Below are positions 8,010-16,132 of a stretch of 40,763 bases of DNA, one piece after another. The notes beneath the pieces were generated by a model, which was not told where the DNA came from, made no database searches, and saw nothing but the letters and a program-made list of their open reading frames with translations. The stretch is from UBA10649 sp044233495 (GTDB lineage: Bacteria > Actinomycetota > Actinomycetes > S36-B12): contig JBIIJX010000003.1 in the NCBI GenBank assembly GCA_044233495.1, forward strand, positions 1 to 40,763. The letters are read 5' to 3'. The translations under genes were made by a program, and so were the position numbers. Numbering within the stretch: the first letter of the stretch is position 1; each line of letters begins with the position of its first letter.

Positions 8010-8352
8010 CCTGGCTCCTCAGGTCCTTGACTTCCTGATCGAGCAAGGCCACTTCCTCGGCCAGTCGTCGGATTCGCGCCTCGTGTCGACTGAGCTCATA
8101 GCTCAACTGAATGGCAACCAGGATGAGCAGGACGATGGTGACGAAGAAGAGCAGGTTGGCCGGTGTCTCGACGCCGATCAGGTCACTCACGCCGCGCAGG
8201 GCTCCCGGGACGACGGAGAAGAACAGGGCCGCACCGCTGAACAGCAGCCAGAGCACGGCGTACTTCTCGCGCAGGACGCCGCGGCGCATCAGCCAGAACA
8301 CGAAGATGAAAGTGATGATCGAGGCGACTGCCCCGAGGACATTGGCGATCAC
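7996..8352 (-). CDS. DUF2304 small membrane protein
   Basis: A 118-residue membrane protein of the DUF2304 family. Three hydrophobic segments are visible (about 1-20, 33-54 and 65-88), with REKYAVLWLLFSG between the first two, followed by a charged coiled-coil tail (ELSRHEARIRRLAEEVALLDQ). DUF2304 genes are often next to polyprenyl-phosphate glycosyltransferases, as here with the gene at 8349. A role as partner or membrane anchor for that enzyme is likely but unproven. GTG at 8352 overlaps the upstream stop codon as GTGA, showing translational coupling. Confidence 0.78.
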   Translation of the reverse strand: MIANVLGAVASIITFIFVFWLMRRGVLREKYAVLWLLFSGAALFFSVVPGALRGVSDLIGVETPANLLFFVTIVLLILVAIQLSYELSRHEARIRRLAEEVALLDQEVKDLRSQGDGH

Positions 8353-9101
8353 GCGGCATCACCCCGCGGTGTAGCACCCTTCTTGAGACTCGTGGCGATG
8401 ATGGCGAGCGTGGCCCGGCCAAGGTAGAGGGCGGACCACAGGGCGTTCTTGCTCGGGCGCCCCGCCTGCCGGAAGTACATGGTCACGGGTGCCTCGTGGA
8501 TGACGAGCCCGCGACGCGTGGCGATCGCCAGGGAGCCCACGGTGTCGCCGAGGTAGTCGGCGGGATAGTCCACAGCGAACAGGGCGATGGCTCGGCGCCC
8601 CGCCGAGCGGAATCCGCTCGTGGGATCCGAGATCGTTCCCCGATTCATGCGGCTCAGCGCCTTGGACAGCATGACCATCGCCCAGCGGCGGGGGCCACCC
8701 ACGAAGTAGGTGGAGTTCGGATGGAAACGCGTGCCCACGACGATGTCCGCGTTCTGGAGTCCGTCGATGAGTTGGTCCAGATCCACCGGATCGTGTTGGC
8801 CATCAGCATCGACCTGCACGAGTGCCGCGTAGGCATGACGCCTGGCGTAGAGGAAGGCCGTGCGCATAGCGCCACCCACTCCGACGTTGAACGGGAGCGC
8901 CACGACAGTGGCACCGGCCGCCTCCGCCAGCTCGGCCGTGCGATCGGTCGACCCGTCACTCACCACGAGGATGTCGACGTCTGGTCGATGCTCCCTCACC
9001 TTGGCGATCACGTCGACGATCGAACCCTCCTCGTTCCAGGCAGGGATCGCCACGAGGACACCATCGGGCTGAGGGCCTGAGGCACCGGTGTCGTCAGCCA
9101 C
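8349..9101 (-). CDS. Polyprenyl-phosphate sugar transferase-like GT2
   Basis: A 250-residue GT2 enzyme of the dolichol-phosphate mannose synthase-like type. It should charge a polyprenyl phosphate with a sugar at the inner membrane face. VLVAIPAWNEEGSIVDVI (15-32) starts the fold, LVVSDGSTDRT follows, and the metal-binding motif is DADGQHDP. The segment DPTSGFRSAGRRA is typical of the subfamily. It lacks the long C-terminal membrane anchor, and the downstream DUF2304 protein may supply it. The product would be a suitable donor for the GT-C-like membrane proteins in this window. The GTG start lies six bases from a TAGACT -10, so this is the first gene of the 4419-9101 operon. Confidence 0.85.
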   Translation of the reverse strand: MADDTGASGPQPDGVLVAIPAWNEEGSIVDVIAKVREHRPDVDILVVSDGSTDRTAELAEAAGATVVALPFNVGVGGAMRTAFLYARRHAYAALVQVDADGQHDPVDLDQLIDGLQNADIVVGTRFHPNSTYFVGGPRRWAMVMLSKALSRMNRGTISDPTSGFRSAGRRAIALFAVDYPADYLGDTVGSLAIATRRGLVIHEAPVTMYFRQAGRPSKNALWSALYLGRATLAIIATSLKKGATPRGDAA

Positions 9102-9107
9102 CTCGGC

Positions 9108-9113
9108 AGTCTA
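9108..9113 (-). promoter_or_regulatory. -10 for the 4419-9101 operon
   Basis: Minus-strand TAGACT lies six bases before GTG 9101, predicting a leaderless operon mRNA. No convincing terminator for the upstream gene was found in 9102-9183. Confidence 0.55.
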
Positions 9114-9183
9114 CTGAGGGGGCCGTGAGCATTCGGGGATGTCGAGGCGGGCTGCTCTCCTGGAAGGTCCCTCGCTCCTCGGA

Positions 9184-10167
9184 TCAGAGTTCGGGTTGGG
9201 CGATCAACGCGCGGAGGTCGTCTATCGACAGCCAGAGGTCGTTGGTATCGGAGGTGTAGGAGAAGCCGTCCGGTACCGGCTCACCCGCCGGCACTCGGTA
9301 CGTCCATTCCGCGAGCGTAGGGCCCACGATGTAGCGGTGCGGCTGACGAATCGTCCGCAAGGAGTCCTCCGAGGAGATCATCTCCTCATGGAGCTTCTCC
9401 CCGGGACGGATGCCCACCTCGACCAGTTCCGCATCCGGGGCTATCGCGCGGGCCAGATCCGTCACGCGCATGCTCGGGATACGCGGTACGAAGAGTTCGC
9501 CACCGTCCAAATCCATGAAGGCCTGGACGACGAAGTCGACCGCCTGCGGAAGCGTGATCCAGAAGCGGGTCATGCGCATGTCCGTGATCGGCAGAGGCTC
9601 CCCCTCCTCGGCCAGACGCCTGAAGAAGGGGATCACGCTCCCGCGACTGCCCATGACGTTGCCGTACCTCACGACCGCGAACTTCGTTCCGCGGGCGTAC
9701 GAGTAGTGGTTGCCCGAGATGAAGAGCTTGTCCGCCGTGAGCTTCGTTGCGCCATACAGGTTGATGGGCGAGGAGGCCTTGTCAGTCGAGAGGGCAACGA
9801 CCTTCTTCACACCGGCGTCGATGCTGGCCAGCATGACGTTCTCCGAGCCGAGGATGTTCGTCTTGACGTACTCCATCGGGTTGTACTCGGCAGTGTCGAC
9901 TTGCTTGAGGGCCGCCGCATGGACCACGTAGTCCACACCGTGCAGGGCCATCGCCAGGCGATCCCGGTCACGGATGTCTCCGAGGAAGAAGCGGACTCGT
10001 GGGTCGTCTCCGTAGGTGAGCTTCATCTCGTACTGCTTGAGCTCATCCCTGGAGTAGACGGCGACGCGGGCGGGATTCCCGGAATCCAGGACGTGGGCGA
10101 GAAAGGCCTTGCCGAACGAACCCGTTCCACCCGTGATGAGGATCGATGACCCGTCGAAGATCTCCAT
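9184..10167 (-). CDS. PseB/FlaA1-like UDP-HexNAc 4,6-dehydratase
   Basis: Extended SDR enzyme of the polysaccharide-biosynthesis family that converts UDP-GlcNAc to a UDP-4-keto-6-deoxy-HexNAc, probably with C5 inversion. It is 327 residues from ATG 10167. The NAD motif GGTGSFG is at 13-19, the YSRDELKQYEM segment typical of PseB at 38-48, and HAAALKQVDTAEYNP at 83-97. Active-site residues in STDKASSPINLYGATK are D129, K130, Y138 and K142, matching the known FlaA1 D-K-Y arrangement. A GAGGAG ribosome-binding site precedes the start; TTG at 10170 is an alternative. No PseC-type (DegT) aminotransferase is in the window, so the ketone's fate here is unclear. Confidence 0.85.
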   Translation of the reverse strand: MEIFDGSSILITGGTGSFGKAFLAHVLDSGNPARVAVYSRDELKQYEMKLTYGDDPRVRFFLGDIRDRDRLAMALHGVDYVVHAAALKQVDTAEYNPMEYVKTNILGSENVMLASIDAGVKKVVALSTDKASSPINLYGATKLTADKLFISGNHYSYARGTKFAVVRYGNVMGSRGSVIPFFRRLAEEGEPLPITDMRMTRFWITLPQAVDFVVQAFMDLDGGELFVPRIPSMRVTDLARAIAPDAELVEVGIRPGEKLHEEMISSEDSLRTIRQPHRYIVGPTLAEWTYRVPAGEPVPDGFSYTSDTNDLWLSIDDLRALIAQPEL

Positions 10168-10199
10168 CAATTCCCGCTCCTCATGATCGTCAGCAGCCG

Positions 10200-10205
10200 A
10201 GACTA
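10200..10205 (-). promoter_or_regulatory. Possible -10 for the 4,6-dehydratase gene
   Basis: Minus-strand TAGTCT lies about 32 bases before ATG 10167. It would give a leader of about 26 bases that includes the GAGGAG ribosome-binding site. It is directly downstream of the hairpin at 10206-10224. Confidence 0.3.
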
Positions 10206-10224
10206 TCCGGTCAGGCCGACCGGA
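10206..10224 (-). terminator. Hairpin spanning the GT4 stop codon
   Basis: TCCGGTC (10206-10212) and GACCGGA (10218-10224) form a perfect 7-bp stem around a 5-base loop, overlapping the stop codon of the GT4 gene. No U-tract follows. It may attenuate read-through into the dehydratase gene. Confidence 0.35.
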
Positions 10225-11365
10225 CGGCTTCGGCTACCTGTCGCGCGAACTCGGTCCACGTAGGGACGGCCTGCGGCTCGATTTCGCCTCGCAGGCCGTC
10301 GAGGGCCTGTGTGGCCGCCCAGGCACGGAAGGAGTCGGTGAGGCCGGCGCTGCTCATCCCCTCGATGCGCTTGGCACCGTGACCCTGCATGAGATCCGCA
10401 GCAGGCTGTACACCGTCGTACAGCACGGGCGTGCCGAGCCGGATGGCCTCCAGCACAGGTATGCCGTAGCCCTCGACGCCGATCGAGAGGAATGCCGTGC
10501 CCTCGTGCACCAGATCGTGCACCTGGGCATCACTGGCGCCCTGGATCCAGCGAACAGAACCGCGGGCCACCTGGTCGGCGATCGCCACGTTGATGCCGTC
10601 ATCGGACGCCGACGGGCCGCCGATGAAGACGAGCTCGGCGTCCACCCCGTGATCGTCGACGGCGGCGCGGAAGGCCTCGGCGATCTCGACGGGGCGCTTG
10701 CGGGCCTCCATGGTCCCGAGCCGGACGAAGGTCGCGCGCTGCTGAGTTCGGGGTGACCGGATCGGCAGGTGGTCACCACCGGGGTGCGCCACCGAGATGG
10801 GCAGCTGCGGATCACGGCGCAGACGGCCGAGGATGCTGTCGCGCGACCATGCGGAGATGCACACCACCGAGTCCGCAGTCGCCAGGTGCCGGAAGTACTC
10901 GCTCACCCGCGCGCTGGTGCCGGGGGCGAAGCGATAGTTGGCCGGCTCCGTCATCGGCAGCGTGTCGTAGCCGATCATGACTGTCGGCATCACGCGCGAG
11001 AACAGTTCGAAGCGGCTCAGCACGCTCGGCAGGTACGACACCTCAGGCAGCAGCCACGCGTCGTAGAGCGCGAGAAGATCTCCGTCCTTCACGCGGATGA
11101 TGTCGGCTGCGGCCAGCCTGACCTCGATCCACTCCTCGACGGCGGTGCGCAGGTCTGCACCCGGCTCGCGTGGGGTGAAGGGCAAAGTCAGCAGCTCGCC
11201 CGCCTGCTGCGGGGAAAGCAGACCGTGCCCCCCGCGCACTGGGATGACGAAGTCGGCCTGCACGTCTCCTGCCGGCCACTCCAGGGCGAGGTACTGCAGA
11301 ACGCGCTGGATGCCCGATGCGTAGGGGTCGCAGACGAACTGCTCGATGTCGATGCCGACGTGCAT
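10211..11365 (-). CDS. GT4 family glycosyltransferase
   Basis: A 384-residue GT-B enzyme of family GT4. It begins MHVGIDIEQFVCDPYASGIQR, the start often seen in mannosyl- or rhamnosyltransferases of O-antigen clusters. The donor-binding C-terminal domain holds ATFVRLGTMEARKRPVEIAE and the E-x7-E motif EGYGIPVLE, followed by AIRLGTPVLYDG. The ATG at 11365 overlaps the stop codon of the fusion gene by one base (TGATG) and has an AGGGGAG ribosome-binding site; a longer open frame upstream is rejected because it runs into that gene. It is therefore translationally coupled to the FkbM-GT-GT gene and probably extends the same chain. Confidence 0.85.
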   Translation of the reverse strand: MHVGIDIEQFVCDPYASGIQRVLQYLALEWPAGDVQADFVIPVRGGHGLLSPQQAGELLTLPFTPREPGADLRTAVEEWIEVRLAAADIIRVKDGDLLALYDAWLLPEVSYLPSVLSRFELFSRVMPTVMIGYDTLPMTEPANYRFAPGTSARVSEYFRHLATADSVVCISAWSRDSILGRLRRDPQLPISVAHPGGDHLPIRSPRTQQRATFVRLGTMEARKRPVEIAEAFRAAVDDHGVDAELVFIGGPSASDDGINVAIADQVARGSVRWIQGASDAQVHDLVHEGTAFLSIGVEGYGIPVLEAIRLGTPVLYDGVQPAADLMQGHGAKRIEGMSSAGLTDSFRAWAATQALDGLRGEIEPQAVPTWTEFARQVAEAVRSA

Positions 11366-14300
11366 CAGGACTCCCCTCGCTGCGCAACGGTCTCCAGCAG
11401 TTCCAGCAGCTGGGCCGCATATCGAGAGGGGTGCTTCGCCGCGAGGTACTCCACGCGCATGCGCTCGACGAACGATGGATCCCATGGATTTCCGAGGCGC
11501 CTGTCGATGGCCTCCGCGACCATGACGGGGCTGACGTCGTCGGGAAGCCGGTCGATGAAGTCCGGAGTGTCGACATCGGTGCAGATCCCGCGGTTGGCGA
11601 CAGCGGGGGTGCCGTAGGCCGCCATATCGCTCAGCGGCCCGCTCACACCCAGCAGCGGGCTCACCCGCAACTGGATGCCCAGGTCGATGCCCAGCACGTA
11701 GTCGCGGAAGCGGTCATCGTCGACGAACCCGGTGATATCGAACTCCTCGATCCCAGCCTCTGCTGCCCGAACTGTCAGCTCCTCGCGCAGGGACTCGGGG
11801 GCGGAGCCGACGAGATGCAGGCTCACGCGCCGACCCCATTGGCTGAGCCAGGCGGCTGCCTCGACCACGACGTCGGACTGCTTGGTTCGCGTGTCGATGA
11901 ATCCGAACGAGGCGAGGTGAACGAGACCGTCGTCGAACCCCAGCCGGGTGCGTGCAGCACGTCGCATCTCGTCGGTGATGACGTCGTCCTGCGGACGCCG
12001 GTAGTTCGCGAAGGGCAGCAGGGTCAGCGGCACTCCCGTGTCGGCGTGCATGAACTCGGCAGCTGTAGGGGTGTGTCCGATGAGCAGTTGCGACCGTCGT
12101 GCAACCTCCCAGAAGGCCGTGCTCTGCAGCAGGCGCATGTCCTCGATCTGATCGTCGAGTGACGGTGTGAGTACACGTCGGTCCTTGCCGCGCAGCATCA
12201 CCTGCTGCAGGCCGCCGCGGTCACGCAGGGCGAGGTAGAGCTCGACGAGGCGGGTGTCGTGGGTGATGACCACGCAGTCGTGCTGCTGCACCAGCTGGAT
12301 GAAGGGCAGGTGGAAGTGGCTGTTGCCCACCACCGAGACGAGGACGTCATGGTCGTGCCCCCCGGCCATGAGCTCGTCGACTCGGCGCTGTTCGATCCTG
12401 ACGTCAGCAGGCAGGCCGGCAGCGACATCGGCATCGGCCGTCGTGTAGACGGTGACGTCGGCCAGACGTGCCAGCTCGATGACTGTGGCGGCGGTGAAGT
12501 CGGCCACCCCGGTGCGCTGGGGAGGCCACGGCGCCGCCACCCCGACGCTGAGGCGCAGGCCCTCGGGGGCCGAGGGGCGGTCGGGCCAAGCCAAGGGCGT
12601 GGAGGGGGCAGCGAGGCCCCTCAGAGGCCTCGTGACGGCCTCCTCGAGGGCCTCGTGGCTGTGGCGCGTCAGGTGGCCCAACTGCCGGCTTCGAGTGCGA
12701 GTGCTGCCCCGGGTGGTGCGCACAGCCCTCGCCAGGTCCCTGGGGCTGGCCGGGTCGGCCAGGAAGGAGCCGGAGCCCAGCAGTTCCCGATGGGCGGGGA
12801 TGTCGGACGCGACCACCGGAGCCCCCGCACGAAGGGCCTCGATGACGGGCAGCGAGAGGCCCTCGTCGAAGGACGGCACCACCACCACGCTGGCGTGGGC
12901 CAGCAGCTCGGCCATCTCCTCCTCGCTGAGGTGCTCCGCGAGCCGGGCCTCCCCCGGGCGCATCGCCGCGGCGATCGACCAGTGATGCACGCGATCGCCG
13001 GTTCCAGCCATGCCGATGACGACGACGTCACGGGTGGGCTCACCCGCAGTTGCGGCAGCGATACCGGCGAGCCCGCCGAACGTGTTCTTGCGGGCATCGT
13101 CACCGGTCATCAGCACGATCGGCCCATCAGCCCGACCGGCATCGCGGAGCGCACCTCCCGGCAGCGTGTCGCGTGGCCAAGCCACGCTGGCCACGGCCTC
13201 ACTGCCGTGCTTGCTCACGAGCTCCAGCACCTGCCGTCGGGTGAGATCGGAGATGCACACGTACTCGTCGTAGAGCATCAGCGCATCGAGGGCCGCCGCG
13301 TACTCCACCCGAGCTGCCACGTCGGCGAGATACACCTGAGGGTGATGCAGGGGGATGAAGTCGAACACCACGGCGATCTTTCGCGCGGCGCTCTGCAGCA
13401 GCGGCACGAGCGGTGACGACGATGACGTCATCGGCGACAACTGCAGAAGTGCAGAGAAGGCAGCAACGTCCTGCTCGCTTACGCGCACGATCTGGCGGCA
13501 GGTGCCGGCGAGTTCCTCCGGAAGCTCTTCCAAGCCGCGATCGACCAGCAGCACGACACGGTCGTCTCCGAGTTCGTCGCGCACAGCGAGCAGAGCGGCG
13601 CGGGCGAAGCGTCCGATGCCACGCCTGCCGAACGCTGCCGTCTGCAGGGCACGAGCGTCGACGAGGACTCGGCCCCCGTGGGCGTCAGCGGACGCCTCGG
13701 GGCGATCGGAGAGGGCAAGACGCAATCGCAGGGCGGCCCGCACCCGACCCAACTCGTCGTCGTGGTTGTCGACGCGCCGCTCGAGCAGCGCATCGCTGTC
13801 ATGCGGATCCGCCAGCCAGGCCCGCACGGCAACGGCGTCCTGTGCGGTGAATGACGTGAGGTCCAGCCCGAACGTGGGAGCCGGGGGGAGGCCTTCGGGA
13901 GAGATCCAGTCGACGGATGCCGCGGGCACGGGGCCGAGGAACGGCGCGGGTGTGAGGTGGCCCATGTTGACGGTGACGTGCTTCAGGTGCCTGTGCTGGA
14001 CCACCCTGCGCTGCACCGGCCCGGGCAGGTGCTGCAGCGCCACACGCGCTCGGTGCACGAGTGCCTTGACAGGGCGCCCTGCCTTGCGGGCGTAGCGCCA
14101 GGTGCGCGAGCCCTCCACCTGCACCAGTGCCGAGCGCAGTTCGTGGATCTGCTTCTCGTACTCCTCTACGGCAACCTCACCCCGGATGTCGTTGAGGATG
14201 AGCTCCCGCTGCCACGCCCGGCGGATATTCGCGCGATCCGCCCGGCCCCGCACCGCTGCCGCGTCCGAGGTGATCCATCCGTCTGCCCCTGCGTCGATGG

Positions 14301-14964
14301 CGTTGAACGGCACAGCAACGGCTGCAACGAGACCAGCGTGCTCATCGGCGACGTACCAGCGATTCACCCCATCGAATGCTGCAAGACTGTAGCCGCTGGC
14401 GAGGATGCGCGGCTCCCAGACCTCGTGGCTCGGTGTAGTCGTGCCTGGCAGCACCGCCTCGACGCACAGCACCCACGGCCTTAGGCGCTCAAGGCTGAGC
14501 CCCGCGAGCACGTCGGCCTCAGCTCCCTCCACGTCGACGGACATGAAGTGGACGGTGCTGACGTCGTGCGCTGCGAGGATGGCATCGAGGGAGTCCGTGG
14601 CGACGGTGACGTCCTCGACGGCGAACCCACGGCTGCGCGCGGCCTCGGCTTCACGAGGGTCAAGGGTGCCCAACCCGGTGCCCGGGACGCGATGGAACGT
14701 CAGAGTTCCCGCGCCCGTCGCGGCAGCCATCTGCACCACGGTGTCGCCCGGGCGATGGACGCGCAGATCTTCGGCGAGGTCGGGATCCGCCTCGATCAGC
14801 AGGCCGCGCCACCCGGAGTCGTACAGGCTCGCCGTGATCGACAGGTGCCGCGGCTCATTGGCGCCTACGTCGACGTAGGTCAGAGTGCGTGGGTCGAGAT
14901 CGCGAAAGGCCCGCCACACGCGGACGTCCTCCGCATTCTGGGCGTACGAGACCCGCCTATGCAC
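11365..14964 (-). CDS. FkbM methyltransferase fused to two GT-B domains
   Basis: A 1199-residue multidomain protein. Residues 1-240 are an FkbM-type SAM methyltransferase: VDVGANEP (31-38) binds SAM, LLIEADP lies at 55-61, and FMSVDVEGAEADVL (140-153) is the second hallmark. Residues about 250-310 form a charged helical linker ending in SRTWRYARKAGRPV. Residues about 430-760 are a GT4 domain with PSFDEGLSLPVIEALRAGAPVV, giving an intact E701-x7-E709. Residues about 804-1195 are a second GT-B domain (PPQRTGVADFTAATVIELA), but its equivalent position reads SPLLGVSGPLSDMAAYGTP, so the E-x7-E pair is not obvious. The GTG start is six bases from a TAGCCT -10. It could methylate and extend the glycan, perhaps capping it, but that is inference. 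Confidence 0.85.
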   Translation of the reverse strand: MHRRVSYAQNAEDVRVWRAFRDLDPRTLTYVDVGANEPRHLSITASLYDSGWRGLLIEADPDLAEDLRVHRPGDTVVQMAAATGAGTLTFHRVPGTGLGTLDPREAEAARSRGFAVEDVTVATDSLDAILAAHDVSTVHFMSVDVEGAEADVLAGLSLERLRPWVLCVEAVLPGTTTPSHEVWEPRILASGYSLAAFDGVNRWYVADEHAGLVAAVAVPFNAIDAGADGWITSDAAAVRGRADRANIRRAWQRELILNDIRGEVAVEEYEKQIHELRSALVQVEGSRTWRYARKAGRPVKALVHRARVALQHLPGPVQRRVVQHRHLKHVTVNMGHLTPAPFLGPVPAASVDWISPEGLPPAPTFGLDLTSFTAQDAVAVRAWLADPHDSDALLERRVDNHDDELGRVRAALRLRLALSDRPEASADAHGGRVLVDARALQTAAFGRRGIGRFARAALLAVRDELGDDRVVLLVDRGLEELPEELAGTCRQIVRVSEQDVAAFSALLQLSPMTSSSSPLVPLLQSAARKIAVVFDFIPLHHPQVYLADVAARVEYAAALDALMLYDEYVCISDLTRRQVLELVSKHGSEAVASVAWPRDTLPGGALRDAGRADGPIVLMTGDDARKNTFGGLAGIAAATAGEPTRDVVVIGMAGTGDRVHHWSIAAAMRPGEARLAEHLSEEEMAELLAHASVVVVPSFDEGLSLPVIEALRAGAPVVASDIPAHRELLGSGSFLADPASPRDLARAVRTTRGSTRTRSRQLGHLTRHSHEALEEAVTRPLRGLAAPSTPLAWPDRPSAPEGLRLSVGVAAPWPPQRTGVADFTAATVIELARLADVTVYTTADADVAAGLPADVRIEQRRVDELMAGGHDHDVLVSVVGNSHFHLPFIQLVQQHDCVVITHDTRLVELYLALRDRGGLQQVMLRGKDRRVLTPSLDDQIEDMRLLQSTAFWEVARRSQLLIGHTPTAAEFMHADTGVPLTLLPFANYRRPQDDVITDEMRRAARTRLGFDDGLVHLASFGFIDTRTKQSDVVVEAAAWLSQWGRRVSLHLVGSAPESLREELTVRAAEAGIEEFDITGFVDDDRFRDYVLGIDLGIQLRVSPLLGVSGPLSDMAAYGTPAVANRGICTDVDTPDFIDRLPDDVSPVMVAEAIDRRLGNPWDPSFVERMRVEYLAAKHPSRYAAQLLELLETVAQRGES

Positions 14965-14970
14965 CCCACA

Positions 14971-14976
14971 AGGCTA
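14971..14976 (-). promoter_or_regulatory. -10 for the FkbM-GT-GT gene
   Basis: Minus-strand TAGCCT lies six bases before GTG 14964, predicting a leaderless mRNA for this gene and the coupled GT4. Confidence 0.55.
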
Positions 14977-15048
14977 GGGGCGGGTGGTCGCTGTCCACTG
15001 TGCGGCTCGCGAAAGGAGCGACGTCGCCGCTTTGGGTCCTGCATCGAT

Positions 15049-15120
15049 GGGGAGAAGTGAGCCAAGAACCGCAGTTTCGATGGCGCTTACCTCGTTTGTC
15101 CCGCGTCACGGGACAAACGA
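15049..15120. repeat. Dispersed hairpin repeat, copy A
   Basis: A 72-bp element that aligns without gaps to 28409-28480. It starts with GGGGAGAAGTGAGCCAA (15049-15065), then 26 diverged bases, then a perfect 12-bp stem: TCGTTTGTCCCG (15092-15103), loop cgtca, and the complement (15109-15120). It ends one base before the stop codon of the minus-strand Gmd-like gene, so it may also terminate that transcript. No U-tract. Confidence 0.75.
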
Positions 15121-15121
15121 C

Positions 15122-16108
15122 TCAGGGGATCTGCCACAGGGCGTGCGGATCGTCCAGCAGCGCCCTGTCGTGCCCGACCATCGCCCGGGCCATGGAGTCG
15201 AAGTCGACCGAGTGCCGCCACCCGAGCTGGGAGTAGGCCGCGCGACTGTCGCCCACGAGGATGTTGGTGTCGACGGGCCGGCCCTCGGAGATGTCAGCCA
15301 CCACGTGGTCGCCCCAGTTCATGATGCCGGCCGCCTCGAAGGCCTTCCTGATGAAGAACGAGAGTCGATGGGAGATCCCCGTGGCAAGGATGTAGTCACG
15401 AGGTTCGTCCGCCCTGAGCATGAGTGTCATCCCGGTGACGTAGTCGGGGGCCCAGCCCCAGTCCCTGGCCACCTCGATGTTTCCGAGTTCCACGGTGTCC
15501 TGGAGCCCCGCCGCAATGCGGGCGACGGCTCGGGTGATCTTGCGCGTGACGAAGTTCTGGCCGCGCAGCGGCGACTCGTGGTTGTAGAGGATTGCGGACG
15601 TGGCGAAGAGGCCGCCCTGCCGCGCCTCGCGCAACAACTCGATGGCAGCCGCCTTGGAGCGCGCATACGGAGTCTGGGGAGAGAACTCCGAAGTCTCGGT
15701 CTGGGGTGATCGATCCGCGCCCTCGAAGACCGTGCCTGACGCGGCTTCGAGCAGCCGGGGTTGGCCGTTGCCGGACCTGATCACACTCAGCGCCCCGGAA
15801 ACCAGAGCCCGAACGGCATCGACATTGACCTGCAGGGTGAGCTCGGGGTTGTTCACCGACTCCATGATGGAACTGATGCCACCGAGGTTGTAGATCTCAT
15901 CAGGTTCTGCTTCGACGACGAGCCGGCGAAGGGCATCGGAGTCGGCGAGATCGCAATCCACAACCGTCGCACCGGGCACGTAGCGGAGGTACTCCGCAAC
16001 GTCGGTGCCCGGCTTGACCACCGCCACAACCTCATGACCGGCGCGGCAGAGGCGGGCACTGAGGATCGTGCCGTCCTGACCGGCGGCTCCGGTGACGAGG
16101 GCACGCAT
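15122..16108 (-). CDS. Gmd-like SDR, probable GDP-4-keto-6-deoxymannose reductase
   Basis: A 328-residue extended SDR similar in layout to Gmd and to the Rmd reductase that makes GDP-D-rhamnose. NAD(P)-binding TGAAGQDG is at 6-13, VDCDLADSDAL at 50-60, the active-site strand AASGTVFEG at 122-130, and catalytic Y148 and K152 in YARSK. LYNHESPLRGQNFVTRKITRAVA and DWGWAPDYVTGMTLML are Gmd/Rmd-family hallmarks. Gmd itself has a serine-threonine-glutamate triad (TSE); here the strand reads SGTVFEG, so dehydratase chemistry is less likely and reduction more likely. It follows gmd by 24 bases in the same operon, which supports a two-step GDP-deoxyhexose pathway. A GDP-6-deoxy-talose or other epimer product cannot be excluded. 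Confidence 0.7.
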   Translation of the reverse strand: MRALVTGAAGQDGTILSARLCRAGHEVVAVVKPGTDVAEYLRYVPGATVVDCDLADSDALRRLVVEAEPDEIYNLGGISSIMESVNNPELTLQVNVDAVRALVSGALSVIRSGNGQPRLLEAASGTVFEGADRSPQTETSEFSPQTPYARSKAAAIELLREARQGGLFATSAILYNHESPLRGQNFVTRKITRAVARIAAGLQDTVELGNIEVARDWGWAPDYVTGMTLMLRADEPRDYILATGISHRLSFFIRKAFEAAGIMNWGDHVVADISEGRPVDTNILVGDSRAAYSQLGWRHSVDFDSMARAMVGHDRALLDDPHALWQIP

Positions 16109-16116
16109 CCGTGTGA

Positions 16117-16131
16117 CCTGCGAATCGCAGG
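16117..16131. other. 15-bp palindrome between gmd and its neighbour
   Basis: CCTGCGAATCGCAGG is a perfect odd palindrome lying two bases from the gmd stop and eight bases from the next start. As RNA it forms a 6-bp stem with a 3-base loop just where a ribosome would load. It may be a processing or translation-control site; no function is established. Confidence 0.4.
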
Positions 16132-16132
16132 A

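Noticed and set aside
12259..13416. Long plus-strand frame within the FkbM-GT-GT gene
   Set aside because: Antisense to a protein with three recognisable domains; low-complexity Gly/Arg/His content and no start signal.
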